Source: Candidatus Thorarchaeota archaeon
GTDB taxonomy: Archaea; Asgardarchaeota; Thorarchaeia; Thorarchaeales; Thorarchaeaceae
Reading direction: 5' to 3'
DNA: 41,625 nucleotides
NCBI GenBank assembly: GCA_030612005.1
Contig: JAUWOU010000012.1
Coordinates: forward strand, 1 to 41,625
The translations under genes and the position numbers were made by a program. Under the pieces are notes generated by a model. The model was given only the letters and a program-made list of their open reading frames with translations, had not been told where the DNA came from and ran no database searches. Below, piece by piece: positions 1 to 9,018 of the stretch; position 1 is the stretch's first letter, and each line of letters starts with the position of its first letter.

Positions 1-2109
1 AACACGGACATCATCAACTGACAGGTCAATCAAAAAGGTATCCCATGTACATGAAATGCTTGGCTTTCCAGTGGCAATCTTTGTGATGCCGTAGGTGTTC
101 TCAAGGGCATTCAGGTCATCTACAGAATAAGACCACAGCCCCGGATACAAGTAAGAAACGGTATAGGTGAAGTAAGTTCCTCCATCACTCATCTGTATGC
201 CATTCATATAGAGCGTATCGAGCCCAGAGTCGAGAGCATGTCCCAAGTGACTTAGTTGTGCGGTCACTTGAATAGTAATCGAGTTGCCAATATTGACATA
301 GTCGTCACCACCCTCGATAACGGTGGTAAGGATCTCAATCTCGTCCCAGAGAACCTTGTAGGAGGGTTCAGTAACTACATTATATGGGGTCCCATCCACA
401 ACAACGGTGAGGTCATTGTAGGTCAGATTTCCAACACTTGAGCGTGCATAGGTATCACCTTCCCAACGACCAGAAGTATATCTCATTGACACAGTATTTC
501 CAGAGGATGCCCAAGAAACGGTTGTTGCGGAGGTTATTACAATACCTGAACTTTCCCATTCGATTTCGAGATACAAAGTATCTGCCTGACCTGTATTTCT
601 GACACCGCCTCCGTAGGCGGCGTTGTAGCTTGTGCTCCCAACACTACCAGAGCTCACTACTACACGGTTTCCAACCACCGTATCAGAGTAAGTTGTTGTC
701 AATAGGTTGGCGCTTTCACCATCGGCAACAACCCTGAGCTCAAAAGTATTAGTTCCAGAGGTAGAAGCTGTACTTGGATTCACAGTGAACGTGCCATCAC
801 TTGCGGGTTGATTACTATATACCCAAGAAGTGGCAGACGGACTCACTCGTCGGACTTGGATATCAACTTCAGATGAGCGAGGTGCCCAATGTCCGGGAGA
901 ATTATAGTATTCAACATCACCTGTGAAGCTGAATGTACCTTCAGCATTCACCTTAGACTCGGAAATCGCTGGTGTTGTCTGCATACCCAAACGCGACTCA
1001 ACTTTGTAACTATATGAGTGAATCTGAGGGTCCGTCTTAGTGAATTCAAGATATGACGTTGGAGAACCTTGAACCTCAGCTGAAGGGTGATCCCAGTTAA
1101 TCCGTACTGCGAAGGTGACGGTACGTGTGTAGGTTGTAGTCGAGGTGGTGCAGTAGGCGGTCAGAAGTTCGACCCAACTAGCGTCTGCATCTCCCTCGTA
1201 ATTAATAGAAAAGTCACCTGCTGAAGTCCAACGTACGTACCACCTGTCAGTAGTACCGTACTCAAATTGAATTAAACTGATGTCCGCATAGCCATCTAAA
1301 GTATAGATTGACCAAGAGAGCTCAGTATAGTCCTTAGAAACCGACGAACCATATTTCGCATAAAGAGTATCACCCTCGGCGGCATCACAGCTGTGAGATT
1401 CAATTCGGGCTTTATGATTATTATAGGCAATCCCAAGAGTATCGAAATCATATGAGTTTCCGGTGCCATCGCCCCCTTCCTCCCAGGCACCTAGAACCCT
1501 GATGAACAAACGTCTCGCAGACAAGATGTCGTTATTATGAAGGTAATTAATATCAAAAGCATATACTCCAGAGGTGCTGGAGAGTTGCCCAACAAAATAA
1601 TAAAACCCCTCATCCCCTGTAGCTGTTGCAATGCAAACATAGAATTTGAGATCTTCGGGATAGAGGGACCAGACTTGTGTGAAGTCTAGCTTCAATTCTA
1701 GGTTCGTGTATTGGTGCGCATAGACTGCAGCTGTTCTAAAACGGAGGTCAATTCGATAGTTAGACCCGTCATACTCTTCACTCAATCGGCAGAGCGATCC
1801 ATCATCAGCATCAAGACGCGAAGGATAGTCCGCGGACCCATAAGGATCATTATTCAGTGTATTCGTAGCAGCCCAGGACCAATCAGTATCCGACGCAGGA
1901 ATCGCACTCTCATTTAGGGATATATTCAGATCATTCAGAGATAGAGGGGGTGGGTCGTAGTCCTCAGTGAAGGCATCCTCAATCAGAGAAACTGAGTCTG
2001 TCACATCTACGGTATGGGCAGGATATGAGAGGGGAGTTAGAACAGTGCCGAATATTAAGAAGGTCAGAAAGGTAATTATGGAGATTAGTACAACTCGTTT
2101 TCGTTTCAT
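1..2109 (-). CDS. Large secreted cell-surface protein, N-terminal 703 residues (partial)
   Basis: The minus strand is open without a stop from the ATG at 2109 to position 1; I checked every triplet of the frame. The ORF track lacks it because the stop lies outside the window. The start has an AGGTGA Shine-Dalgarno 8 nt upstream and is the first Met after an in-frame stop. The N-terminus is a signal peptide: basic MKRKR, then a hydrophobic stretch to about residue 30. The rest is rich in Ser, Thr, Tyr, Gly and Asp with beta-strand-like repeats and no membrane segment. Around residues 370-480 there is an Ig-like or Big-like extracellular module (FSFTGDVEYYN, TFELRVVADG). Role inferred: surface-layer or adhesion-type extracellular protein. 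The C-terminal anchor cannot be seen. Confidence 0.85.
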   Translation of the reverse strand, partial: MKRKRVVLISIITFLTFLIFGTVLTPLSYPAHTVDVTDSVSLIEDAFTEDYDPPPLSLNDLNISLNESAIPASDTDWSWAATNTLNNDPYGSADYPSRLDADDGSLCRLSEEYDGSNYRIDLRFRTAAVYAHQYTNLELKLDFTQVWSLYPEDLKFYVCIATATGDEGFYYFVGQLSSTSGVYAFDINYLHNNDILSARRLFIRVLGAWEEGGDGTGNSYDFDTLGIAYNNHKARIESHSCDAAEGDTLYAKYGSSVSKDYTELSWSIYTLDGYADISLIQFEYGTTDRWYVRWTSAGDFSINYEGDADASWVELLTAYCTTSTTTYTRTVTFAVRINWDHPSAEVQGSPTSYLEFTKTDPQIHSYSYKVESRLGMQTTPAISESKVNAEGTFSFTGDVEYYNSPGHWAPRSSEVDIQVRRVSPSATSWVYSNQPASDGTFTVNPSTASTSGTNTFELRVVADGESANLLTTTYSDTVVGNRVVVSSGSVGSTSYNAAYGGGVRNTGQADTLYLEIEWESSGIVITSATTVSWASSGNTVSMRYTSGRWEGDTYARSSVGNLTYNDLTVVVDGTPYNVVTEPSYKVLWDEIEILTTVIEGGDDYVNIGNSITIQVTAQLSHLGHALDSGLDTLYMNGIQMSDGGTYFTYTVSYLYPGLWSYSVDDLNALENTYGITKIATGKPSISCTWDTFLIDLSVDDVRV

Positions 2110-2474
2110 GAGTTTTCACCTGAAATAGTATCATTTGCTTACCTTTTACGCTCCCACCAAACAGAGTCCGCAGTATATTGATGGAATTATCTTATGAAAA
2201 GTGGTGTCGAGAAGTAACAAGTATCTATGCACAATGTGAGAAGTTAAACATGAGAACCAGTCATGAAGAGTGCTCATTGGTCAGATAGTGGAAACGCCAA
2301 GCAAGGAGTCATAGTGTTCCTTTTCATCTATCTAAGACGCATGTTGGACTTCTGACATAGGGTATAGCCGTGGTTTGCAGGAATTAGTGGTTTTCCAACC
2401 AAACTATAGTACTGCCAGAAGTAGTAATGATTTTAACAAAAAAGGTGTCAGCATAGGAAAGGGAATTGATAATA
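2110..2474. other. Intergenic region between divergent genes
   Basis: This stretch separates the minus-strand surface-protein gene from the small plus-strand membrane ORF. It must hold both promoters. I see no convincing RNA gene or additional ORF. Confidence 0.4.
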
Positions 2475-2726
2475 ATGAGAAGAGAAACGTTTAGGAAAAT
2501 CGATATTCTTACCCTAGCAGGCTCTCTGATATTGATCGCAAGCGCAGTGTTTCTCACGCTTTCTATCGGTATGGAAGTCAGAAGATGGGATAGTATCTGG
2601 CTATACTACAATGACCATATGACGGAGTGGGCTATCCTGCAGTTCATAGTTGTTTTCATAGTCATTCAAATCGCAGGATATATTCTGAAACTGCGAGAAG
2701 CAGTTTTAGTAGATGATACTCAATAG
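2475..2726 (+). CDS. Small two-TM membrane protein, unknown function
   Basis: An 83-residue ORF from the ATG at 2475; the track uses a TTG three codons earlier. A purine-rich GGAAAGGG lies about 11 nt upstream of the ATG. Two hydrophobic segments are clear, roughly LTLAGSLILIASAVFLTL and WAILQFIVVFIVIQIAGYIL, joined by a polar loop with WDSIWLYYNDH. The layout suggests a small integral membrane protein with short charged ends. I do not recognise the family. It stands alone, with no operon partner on the same strand. Confidence 0.45.
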   Translation: MRRETFRKIDILTLAGSLILIASAVFLTLSIGMEVRRWDSIWLYYNDHMTEWAILQFIVVFIVIQIAGYILKLREAVLVDDTQ

Positions 2727-2996
2727 CTCTTTTGAAAATCTCCTTGGACTATTTCTTAGTTTTGTGGGATTTTGCCTTGATCTCCTATAAGTGTGGGATG
2801 ATTTTGCAATAGGTCGACAGAACCTGTTCTAAGCGGTGTTGACGAGTCAGGCCCTCAATATTAGATTCATCGCTGTACCAGTATCCATAGTGTAAGGAAC
2901 TCACTTTTCCCTAGCACGCATGATAGTTCACTGTAAACTAGTGTGAATTTACATATTTAATCACAGTATACGTATCATTCATTCCAGAAGTTCGAA

Positions 2997-3368
2997 TTAC
3001 TCGGTTGATTCTTTTCTCCAAAACCATCTGCTGCCAACTAGTTGACCAACAAGAACATTCACAACACTTGTAATCACTAAAATGGCTACTACAATTGGCA
3101 TCAAAGGCATTACATTTGAGCCCCATTCTGATTGAAACGAGTATATCCTGATTTGTGGTGTCAGGAAGTACAAAACGAAGGGCATTATATTATCATACCA
3201 TGGAACTGCATAATCTAGTGCAATAGAGAAGGGATAGGCCACACCAAAGACTCCGATGGCCCCAAGAATGCCGATTAAGGTACCTATCACTATTGAAACC
3301 AGAGGTTGGGTGTACTTGTTTCTAACTATCCTTGAAATGACTATCCCACACAATAAGGACAAGAACAT
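2997..3368 (-). CDS. Small membrane protein, three to four TM segments, unknown function
   Basis: The ORF track starts at a GTG (3395). The internal ATG at 3368 has GAGGT 7 nt upstream, so I prefer this 123-residue form beginning MFLSLLCG. Hydrophobic segments cover about residues 1-17, 25-50, 60-80 and 90-112, and the end is basic and acidic (WFWRKESTE). No catalytic motif is visible and I do not recognise the family. It lies downstream of the protease gene on the same strand, but the strong hairpin at 3566-3600 argues against cotranscription. Confidence 0.55.
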   Translation of the reverse strand: MFLSLLCGIVISRIVRNKYTQPLVSIVIGTLIGILGAIGVFGVAYPFSIALDYAVPWYDNIMPFVLYFLTPQIRIYSFQSEWGSNVMPLMPIVVAILVITSVVNVLVGQLVGSRWFWRKESTE

Positions 3369-3565
3369 ACACGTTACCTCATTTAGAATTACCACGATAT
3401 ACTCTAGTTATTGATTCAAGACAATATAATATTTACGAACTAAACCTCTGATTTACACACACTAATCACTGCCCAACAATGGCTTCTATGTACATCCTTA
3501 AGCAACCAAGAAGACAAACCAGTTTCAGACTGATTCTGAGTGTGTTGACTCAGTAGAAAGAGAAC

Positions 3566-3600
3566 TGATGTGAATCAATCATAAGCTGGGATTCACATCA
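3566..3600 (-). terminator. Strong stem-loop after the protease gene
   Basis: An 11-bp perfect inverted repeat (TGATGTGAATC / GATTCACATCA) with a 13-nt loop lies 8 nt beyond the protease stop codon. On the transcript strand it is followed by a pyrimidine-rich GTTCTCTTTCT. It probably ends or stabilises the protease mRNA. Confidence 0.6.
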
Positions 3601-3608
3601 CTTCATGC

Positions 3609-5357
3609 TTACGATACGGTTGTCATGATATGGACGTCATAGAAGTCCCCTGATACCTGACCACGGTAGAGATTACCATTCTTATAGACCTCAACCTTCA
3701 CATAGTAAGTTCCCTCATATGTGGACCAGTATCCCACATTCCTGATTCTTCCATAATATGACTCTGCTTTCTTGACGAGATTTTTGTCCCAAATTGAAAC
3801 GATTAGAACTAGGTCTGGATCGCCTGATGCTTTTGCGTAGATGAAGATACTGTCGTAGCAAAAGATCTTATACCAGTCAGCCATGCTAGAGGGATCCCCA
3901 GCCCAGAGCGGCTCGTTGTCATGATAGTAGTTTTTGTCAGACCAGGATTTAGTGATAACAGTGGGTGCATTAAAGTAACTACCGGATATATCAGTGATAT
4001 AGAACAAAAGCTCATCCCATGCATCGATTCGACCAGCACCATACGAGTTGTCCTTTCCTGGTTCAGTGTCATATGGCATATCTGTTGCACTTGCCATTAG
4101 CAAGTTTTTCACCTTCGGGTCAGATATCAATCCATATGATGGTGCCTTAAGACCCATGTTTTCATCGAGCCACAATGCACAGAAACCTGCCACAAATGGT
4201 GTGGACATTGAGGTGCCAGTACCTGGGATATACTGATTCAATGTCCCCGCCTCTGCAGCCATGATATTAGTCCCAGGAGCAAGAACATCTGGTTTTTTCC
4301 TTCCATCATCAACCGGACCCGAGCAACTGGTTGGATTGAGTTCCCAGTTTCCGCTTGAGCTCTCTGAAGGATCAATTGCATTGCCTACTGTTATGACAAA
4401 CTTGCCAGTTCCTGGCGATCTCACTATTGGACCCTTGTCTGTATTGCCCTGTGCACATATCACAATAAGACCATAGTCATATACGAGCCTGTCAGCGAGT
4501 TGAGCATATGCATCATAATCTCCATCGGAACCAGGAACTGAAAGTGACATGCTAACTATCTCAATACCATATGTTCCCTTGTACGCCGCAATCCAGTTCA
4601 ATGCGTCAGTTAATTCACTAATTAATCCGATTCTCACTACGACTAAAGCAGCAAGAGGTGCCACTCCTTGATAAAGCCCATAGGACCCTATACCAAGTCC
4701 TGCAGCTATACTACACACATGGGTTCCATGACCCACAGGATCATAGGCTTCAATGGGGGGAGTATAGTCGCTATTAGCCTCATTTGTACAGTCCTTGAAT
4801 GCTAGTAGCTTGCCACCGGCTAGGTCCACATGGTCATTGTCACAACCTGTATCAATAATCGCAATTACTACGTCATCCTTTGAGTAAGATACAAGCTCTC
4901 CATCCAAGTCGCCGTTTATATAGGGGTACTCATCTCTCCATTTATCCACATCGGTTTCTGAACAAGCATCGTCTAGTTCGAAGATGATTTCTCCTTCCTC
5001 TGAATCGATACTAATCACATATGGAAGCTCCGCAAGCTTCAACAATTGTGATTTACTGACATTAGCACTGAAAGCACCTAGAGCATCCCATATATCAGTA
5101 ATATGCATATCAGCTATTGAATCCCTCACCTGATTAGTATACGTTGAGGTGTCCAGCCCTTCACACACCACTAAGACATTCATTCTGTCCTCCTCAGATG
5201 AATTATCTAGAATAGCTCGTAGCCTGTTCTCAATCTTATCCAAGGCGTCTGACGTTGGTTCAACGTTTGCACCATCTACGTTCTGTATAGTTGCCAAATT
5301 TGGTGCAACTAGTATAATCATAATCATTACTGTAATGATAACATTGTGTTTTATCAT
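3609..5357 (-). CDS. Secreted subtilisin-like serine protease (S8 family)
   Basis: A 582-residue protein. Residues 1-29 form a signal peptide. Residues ~35-130 resemble an inhibitor-I9 propeptide. The S8 catalytic domain follows, with Asp169 in AIIDTG, His210 in GHGTHV, the oxyanion Asn305 in AQGN and Ser383 in GTSMSTP. The C-terminal ~110 residues (DWYKIFCYDSIFIYAKASGD onward) look like a pre-peptidase C-terminal (PPC) beta-sandwich. All catalytic residues are present, so an active exported endopeptidase is likely. A GGAGG Shine-Dalgarno precedes the ATG by 8 nt, a TATA-like element lies ~70 nt upstream, and a strong hairpin follows the stop. The gene appears monocistronic. Its targets are unknown; peptide scavenging or processing of surface proteins is inference. 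Confidence 0.93.
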   Translation of the reverse strand: MIKHNVIITVMIMIILVAPNLATIQNVDGANVEPTSDALDKIENRLRAILDNSSEEDRMNVLVVCEGLDTSTYTNQVRDSIADMHITDIWDALGAFSANVSKSQLLKLAELPYVISIDSEEGEIIFELDDACSETDVDKWRDEYPYINGDLDGELVSYSKDDVVIAIIDTGCDNDHVDLAGGKLLAFKDCTNEANSDYTPPIEAYDPVGHGTHVCSIAAGLGIGSYGLYQGVAPLAALVVVRIGLISELTDALNWIAAYKGTYGIEIVSMSLSVPGSDGDYDAYAQLADRLVYDYGLIVICAQGNTDKGPIVRSPGTGKFVITVGNAIDPSESSSGNWELNPTSCSGPVDDGRKKPDVLAPGTNIMAAEAGTLNQYIPGTGTSMSTPFVAGFCALWLDENMGLKAPSYGLISDPKVKNLLMASATDMPYDTEPGKDNSYGAGRIDAWDELLFYITDISGSYFNAPTVITKSWSDKNYYHDNEPLWAGDPSSMADWYKIFCYDSIFIYAKASGDPDLVLIVSIWDKNLVKKAESYYGRIRNVGYWSTYEGTYYVKVEVYKNGNLYRGQVSGDFYDVHIMTTVS

Positions 5358-5424
5358 TGCTCATTCCTCCATAACCATCATCCACGACTGCAATCGTTTC
5401 TGTTCGTTCAAATTAGTTGTTTTT

Positions 5425-5432
5425 TTTTATAA
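5425..5432 (-). promoter_or_regulatory. TATA box for the protease gene
   Basis: On the minus strand the sequence reads CTTATAAAAAAAAAC about 70 nt before the protease ATG. It is the best TATA-like element in the short gap between the nucleotidyltransferase stop and the protease start. Expected transcription start is ~25 nt downstream, giving a leader of roughly 45 nt. Confidence 0.45.
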
Positions 5433-5477
5433 GACAATCAATAGATAAAATAAACATTGTGCTTATTAAATGTGCTA

Positions 5478-6239
5478 TTATGTTTGATCCTCAGCCCATT
5501 GGGCAACTTGTCGATATGTTTCCCTCGCAATCCTCAAGACTTCATCAGATTTTTCCAGAATAGATACATAATCTCGTTTCTTGTAATGGTTATCTATATT
5601 GGAGGGAATCCGAACCGTAGTTTGTATCACCTTCTCATCAAGATGATTCACGACCCAATAGTATCTTTCACGCACTCGTGAAAATTCATCACCAAGCACT
5701 GATGCAATGAAATTCTCTTTCTTATACGTTCGATCAATAGAGGAGAGAATTAATGAGTGAATGAAATATGTTGTACCAAGTACGGCATACAAATGATAGC
5801 AGCTCCCAGTGAATTGTAGATTTGATTCAAGATTGGAAACGGCCTGTTCAGTGCTTTGAACGTGAACCCAATACTCTTCGATGACATATTGTGGTTTGAT
5901 CTGAATAATCTTTGTTATATCTCGTCCATACAACATTTTTCCTGTATATATGCAAGTCCAAATGAATCGGTTTTCAATACTTGACTTCGCTTTATTGAAT
6001 ACCTCCTCAGTGTAAACCTTACAGTCCAAAAGTGGTCTTTCACTTTCTGACTCCAGATTCTCTGCTATTTGTAACACCTGAGCTACTTCTTCATGACCCT
6101 TTGTTATTACAATTAAATCAATGTCACTATCATCATGAGCCAGACCCATAGCCTGACTTCCAACGAGCATTATTGATAATGAGAACTCAGATGCTGTACT
6201 AACAAACCTTTTGATGAGTCTATCACTATCATCTGTCAT
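5478..6239 (-). CDS. Nucleotidyltransferase-domain protein
   Basis: About 253 residues from the ATG at 6239; the track uses a GTG two codons earlier. Residues ~25-47 carry the polymerase-beta-type nucleotidyltransferase signature GSQAMGLAHDDSDIDLIV, with the G-S pair and the two metal-binding Asp (DSDID). A third acidic residue is likely in LLDCKVYT near residue 80. The C-terminal half is helical, and a HEPN-like partner region fused in one chain is possible. The family transfers nucleotides to small molecules, proteins or tRNA; the substrate here cannot be read from sequence. No adjacent antitoxin or toxin gene is visible, so a two-gene MNT/HEPN module is not supported. Confidence 0.75.
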   Translation of the reverse strand: MTDDSDRLIKRFVSTASEFSLSIMLVGSQAMGLAHDDSDIDLIVITKGHEEVAQVLQIAENLESESERPLLDCKVYTEEVFNKAKSSIENRFIWTCIYTGKMLYGRDITKIIQIKPQYVIEEYWVHVQSTEQAVSNLESNLQFTGSCYHLYAVLGTTYFIHSLILSSIDRTYKKENFIASVLGDEFSRVRERYYWVVNHLDEKVIQTTVRIPSNIDNHYKKRDYVSILEKSDEVLRIARETYRQVAQWAEDQT

Positions 6240-6378
6240 AAGCACTGCAACAGTGTGGTTTTACTCACTTATTACTATGTAGATTTCATCACTGGTAGTG
6301 TCTAAACCTTCGTTTAATCAAGAAAGAGTCTGTTCATCTTCGTAATAACAATACGAACAAAAACCTCGCAATTAAGAC

Positions 6379-6528
6379 TCAACACGATTTAGTTCGTAAT
6401 AGTCTATTGCACACGAAGGTTACATACAGTATCATTGCTGTAGCGAATAACAGTAGGAGAGATTTGAATACACCAACAGTCAGAGCAAATGCTTCAAAAT
6501 AACCATCGTTTACGAACGATTCCATTAG
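6379..6528 (-). CDS. Possible single-TM small protein downstream of rpoN
   Basis: A 49-residue ORF (MESFVNDGYFEAF...) inside a longer track ORF. I chose the internal ATG because GGTGGG lies 7 nt upstream; the earlier ATG has its GGAG touching the start codon. One hydrophobic span (VFKSLLLLFATAMILYVTF) is followed by a basic tail. It follows the rpoN operon on the same strand after ~220 nt. It could be a real microprotein or chance. Confidence 0.3.
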   Translation of the reverse strand, partial: LMESFVNDGYFEAFALTVGVFKSLLLLFATAMILYVTFVCNRLLRTKSC

Positions 6529-6746
6529 GCTACCCACCTTCAACAAATAATGAGTCATTTGTCCAGCATTCATCTCCAAAAGTATGTCCGAAGATAGATA
6601 GCTTCTTCACAACGTGCAGGAGATGTCTACCCAAATCATCTCTATTATTGGAAATATTGAACTTACTGAAGGAAAGGTGGAGATTGACGATTCAGCAGCG
6701 GTCCATGTCCACGAGCATATCGTCTGAAACTTCAATCTCACTCATT
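6529..6746. other. Gap where rpoK or S2 would be expected; short ORFs only
   Basis: On the minus strand, just after rpoN, a 17-codon ORF (6692-6745, MSEIEVSDDMLVDMDRC) sits behind GGAGG at 9-nt spacing. On the plus strand, 6623-6727 is a 34-codon ORF of protein-like composition (IELTEGKVEIDDS). They overlap on opposite strands, so at most one is likely real. Neither is an intact RpoK, enolase or S2, which often follow rpoN in archaea. Confidence 0.3.
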
Positions 6747-6962
6747 CTAAGTTCCCTCCGTTTGGGGTATTGTGGCAAATGCCATGAAGCTGTCAATAAT
6801 ATCAATGTGTGCGAGTAGCATTCTTCGACAACAATATCTGTTCAATCCAAGGTTATCAAGAACTGTGGCTGGATCTTCTCCTTGTCTGATCTCACGTTTG
6901 AATTGGTCGTATTTGTCCGCTACTACTTTGCCACAAGTGAAACATCTTACTGGAATAATCAT
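6747..6962 (-). CDS. rpoN: RNA polymerase subunit N (RPB10 homolog)
   Basis: A 71-residue protein starting [12 protein letters not shown]. The track ORF begins 38 codons too early, inside S9. The true ATG at 6962 has an AGGTGAT Shine-Dalgarno and lies 10 nt after the S9 stop. It has the RPB10 zinc motif, CFTCG near the N-terminus and RYCCRRM near residue 50. Length matches the family. It is an assembly-platform subunit that binds D/L and the large subunits. It is the last recognisable gene of the rpoD-L18e-L13-S9-rpoN operon. Confidence 0.95.
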   Translation of the reverse strand: MIIPVRCFTCGKVVADKYDQFKREIRQGEDPATVLDNLGLNRYCCRRMLLAHIDIIDSFMAFATIPQTEGT

Positions 6963-6972
6963 TACTTTCCCA

Positions 6973-7371
6973 TCACCTGTATGATTTCTGGTATCTTGAA
7001 CGTGCTGAAGGGCCACCGAACTTCTTTGGTTCAGTTCGTCTGGGGTCACCGACAAGCATCGTTCTGTCGTGTTCAATCATCTTTGAACGAGCCTCAAAAT
7101 CTTGGCTCATTCTAATCAAGCCTGTTGCTATCGCCATTCTGATTGCATCAGCTTGACTCATAAAACCGCCTCCTTTGACCCTCACTTTGATGTCATAGCG
7201 TTTCCAGCCATCACCAAAGAGTATCAAAGGTTCAATGATTCTCATTCGTGCAAGCTCTGGTTGATGTATTTCCAGAGGTCTTCCATTGATTCTAATTCGA
7301 CCAGTACCGTCCCTAACTGTTGCTTTAGCAAGACTGGTTTTTCTCTTACCTGTACTGACTACTACTTTCAT
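6973..7371 (-). CDS. rps9: Ribosomal protein S9 (uS9)
   Basis: A 132-residue small-subunit protein. The ATG at 7371 has GGAGGT 8 nt upstream; the track start three codons earlier leaves only 3 nt. It contains the S9 core ([34 protein letters not shown]) and the conserved basic tail [11 protein letters not shown], whose end contacts P-site tRNA. The start region overlaps the L13 stop, so translation is probably coupled. Confidence 0.96.
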   Translation of the reverse strand: MKVVVSTGKRKTSLAKATVRDGTGRIRINGRPLEIHQPELARMRIIEPLILFGDGWKRYDIKVRVKGGGFMSQADAIRMAIATGLIRMSQDFEARSKMIEHDRTMLVGDPRRTEPKKFGGPSARSRYQKSYR

Positions 7372-7372
7372 T

Positions 7373-7825
7373 TCATGCAACCTCCGGATGTGTCCAACCT
7401 AGTTCTTTACTAAGTTCTAGCACCTTGATATGCTTCTGTGTCATGCTTCTGTAACGTGATTTCTCCAATACTATCTTTTCAGAATCTGCGTATTTCTCAG
7501 GAGTTCCAATGTACACTTTGATACGCTTGTATGCAGCTTTACCTCGTGGGGTGGGCCATGGAAGCATTCCCCTAATCATCCTTCGTACCATTTTATCTGG
7601 GCGACGGTGATGGAATGGACCTCTCCATGGTTTGTAAGAGGTGCGAATGTTGAATTTCTCTTTCCATGCTGCAATTAGTGTTCTTGGATCACCAGTGATT
7701 ATGGCCTTTTCCGCATTTATGATGATGATAGTATCACCCAATAATGCTGCCTTTGCAACTTTGGAGCCAAGTCGGCCAACAACCATTTGCTCGGCATCGT
7801 AAACTTTGATCGTGTCTGTACTCAT
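7373..7825 (-). CDS. rpl13: Ribosomal protein L13 (uL13)
   Basis: A 150-residue large-subunit protein starting MSTDTIKVYDAE. The ATG at 7825 is preceded by GGTGAT; the track start is a GTG three codons upstream. Family segments include VVGRLGSKVAKAAL, INAEKAIITGDP and RRPDKMVRRMIRGMLP. The next gene, S9, overlaps its end, and L18e precedes it by less than 10 nt, as in the usual archaeal L18e-L13-S9 order. Confidence 0.96.
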   Translation of the reverse strand: MSTDTIKVYDAEQMVVGRLGSKVAKAALLGDTIIIINAEKAIITGDPRTLIAAWKEKFNIRTSYKPWRGPFHHRRPDKMVRRMIRGMLPWPTPRGKAAYKRIKVYIGTPEKYADSEKIVLEKSRYRSMTQKHIKVLELSKELGWTHPEVA

Positions 7826-7834
7826 ATGAATCAC

Positions 7835-8206
7835 CTACACAATTATCGTAATACCGCTCCCTTTCGGAATCTGCTTTAATAGCTCATCAATTGAGATTAG
7901 TGAGCCACCTGCTCCAACTATCGCAGATCTTGCGGTAGAAGATGCATTTAGGGCTGCAACTGTTACCTTATGCGATATGAGTCCAGATCCTAGAACTTTT
8001 CCAGGTACTACAACTATATCGCCTGCGTTAGTATGTCGTTCAATCTTTCCTACATTAACAGTAGGGCGCTTCCGAGTGGGTCGGCCTACAAGCTCAGCAA
8101 CTCGTTTCCATATTCTAACATCATGTTTCGAAGATGTTTTTCTGAGCGCATTAATCAGCGCGCGTGTATTTGGGTCCGTTGGTCCGGATCTAATAGATCT
8201 CTCCAT
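7835..8206 (-). CDS. rpl18e: Ribosomal protein L18e (eL18)
   Basis: A 123-residue large-subunit protein found in archaea and eukaryotes. The ATG at 8206 follows GAGGTG by 7 nt; that Shine-Dalgarno overlaps the rpoD stop codon, and the track start (8221) is a less likely earlier ATG. Conserved stretches are RPTRKRPTVNVGKIER and VVPGKVLGSGLISHKVTVAAL. It belongs to the same operon as rpoD and L13. Confidence 0.95.
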   Translation of the reverse strand: MERSIRSGPTDPNTRALINALRKTSSKHDVRIWKRVAELVGRPTRKRPTVNVGKIERHTNAGDIVVVPGKVLGSGLISHKVTVAALNASSTARSAIVGAGGSLISIDELLKQIPKGSGITIIV

Positions 8207-8217
8207 GCTGTGACACC

Positions 8218-9018
8218 TCATATTGAATTTGCGTAATCTAATGCCAATCTGATTCTCTCTTTGAAAATCTCGGCCGATTTTTCAACAATTACTTCAGGAG
8301 TCAGGGCTCCTGTGGATTCAACCTTGAACAGAAAACTGTTCTTCTTAGAATCTATTGTGATCGCTCCGGGTTCGCAGACTTCAACGCATGCCTCACAGAG
8401 GCTGCAGTCCAAAGTATTTTGTGTCGCGATTGTATCACCCTCAACAAGAAGGATATTCTTCGGGCATACTTTGACACAGTCCCCACATTGATTGCACTTG
8501 TCTTTGTTAACTTCAATAATTGGCACATACTTGTATGATACTGTTGAAACTGGTTGGAACTTTGCGTTTTCTACACCCTTTCCAAGACGAGCATATGCTT
8601 CAAAAATTAGACGTTGCTTAGGAGCAAGTTTCACTAGGGGAATCTCACCTAATGCGGGAACAATTTTAGGGTCTTGTGACGATAGGTCACGAGAATAGAC
8701 CATTTCCTCTTCATCACCGGCTTGTTTCTCTAATGTGAGTGTACATTGGCAAAGGCTACAGCCCTTTCCTTCACAGTCACACTCTTCTGGGAGATTGTAG
8801 CTCTCCAAATCTGTTACTAGAGGTATAAGTCCCATTCTATGAGCTAGCATCTCATCGTACATGACGCTAGTATTCTCAAGGACTAATACTTCATCTATTG
8901 CCATCGCCGGCAATCTAGTAAGCATGGTTCTCCTAAGCGCGTTTGCAAAGGCTACATCTAACCCTTCAGCTAAGAAGTGGATGATGTTTTCTTGCTTGCG
9001 AATGATTGTGATTTCCAT
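8218..9018 (-). CDS. rpoD: RNA polymerase subunit D (RPB3/alpha-like) with ferredoxin domain
   Basis: A 266-residue assembly subunit. The ATG at 9018 follows GGTGAG closely; the track start (TTG, 9048) adds 10 unconserved residues. The N-terminal dimerisation part is alpha-like (FANALRRTMLTRLPAMAIDEV). A Cys-rich segment CDCEGKGCSLCQC lies near residue 90. At residues ~170-225 are two complete CxxCxxCxxxC motifs (CNQCGDCVKVC and CSLCEACVEVC), consistent with two iron-sulfur clusters. The alpha-like domain resumes at the C-terminus. It dimerises with subunit L and carries N. It is the first gene of the operon. Confidence 0.95.
   Translation of the reverse strand: MEITIIRKQENIIHFLAEGLDVAFANALRRTMLTRLPAMAIDEVLVLENTSVMYDEMLAHRMGLIPLVTDLESYNLPEECDCEGKGCSLCQCTLTLEKQAGDEEEMVYSRDLSSQDPKIVPALGEIPLVKLAPKQRLIFEAYARLGKGVENAKFQPVSTVSYKYVPIIEVNKDKCNQCGDCVKVCPKNILLVEGDTIATQNTLDCSLCEACVEVCEPGAITIDSKKNSFLFKVESTGALTPEVIVEKSAEIFKERIRLALDYANSI

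Noticed and set aside
2938-3126. 62-residue minus-strand Cys-rich ORF
   Set aside because: It overlaps the better-supported membrane protein on the same strand in another frame and lacks a ribosome site.
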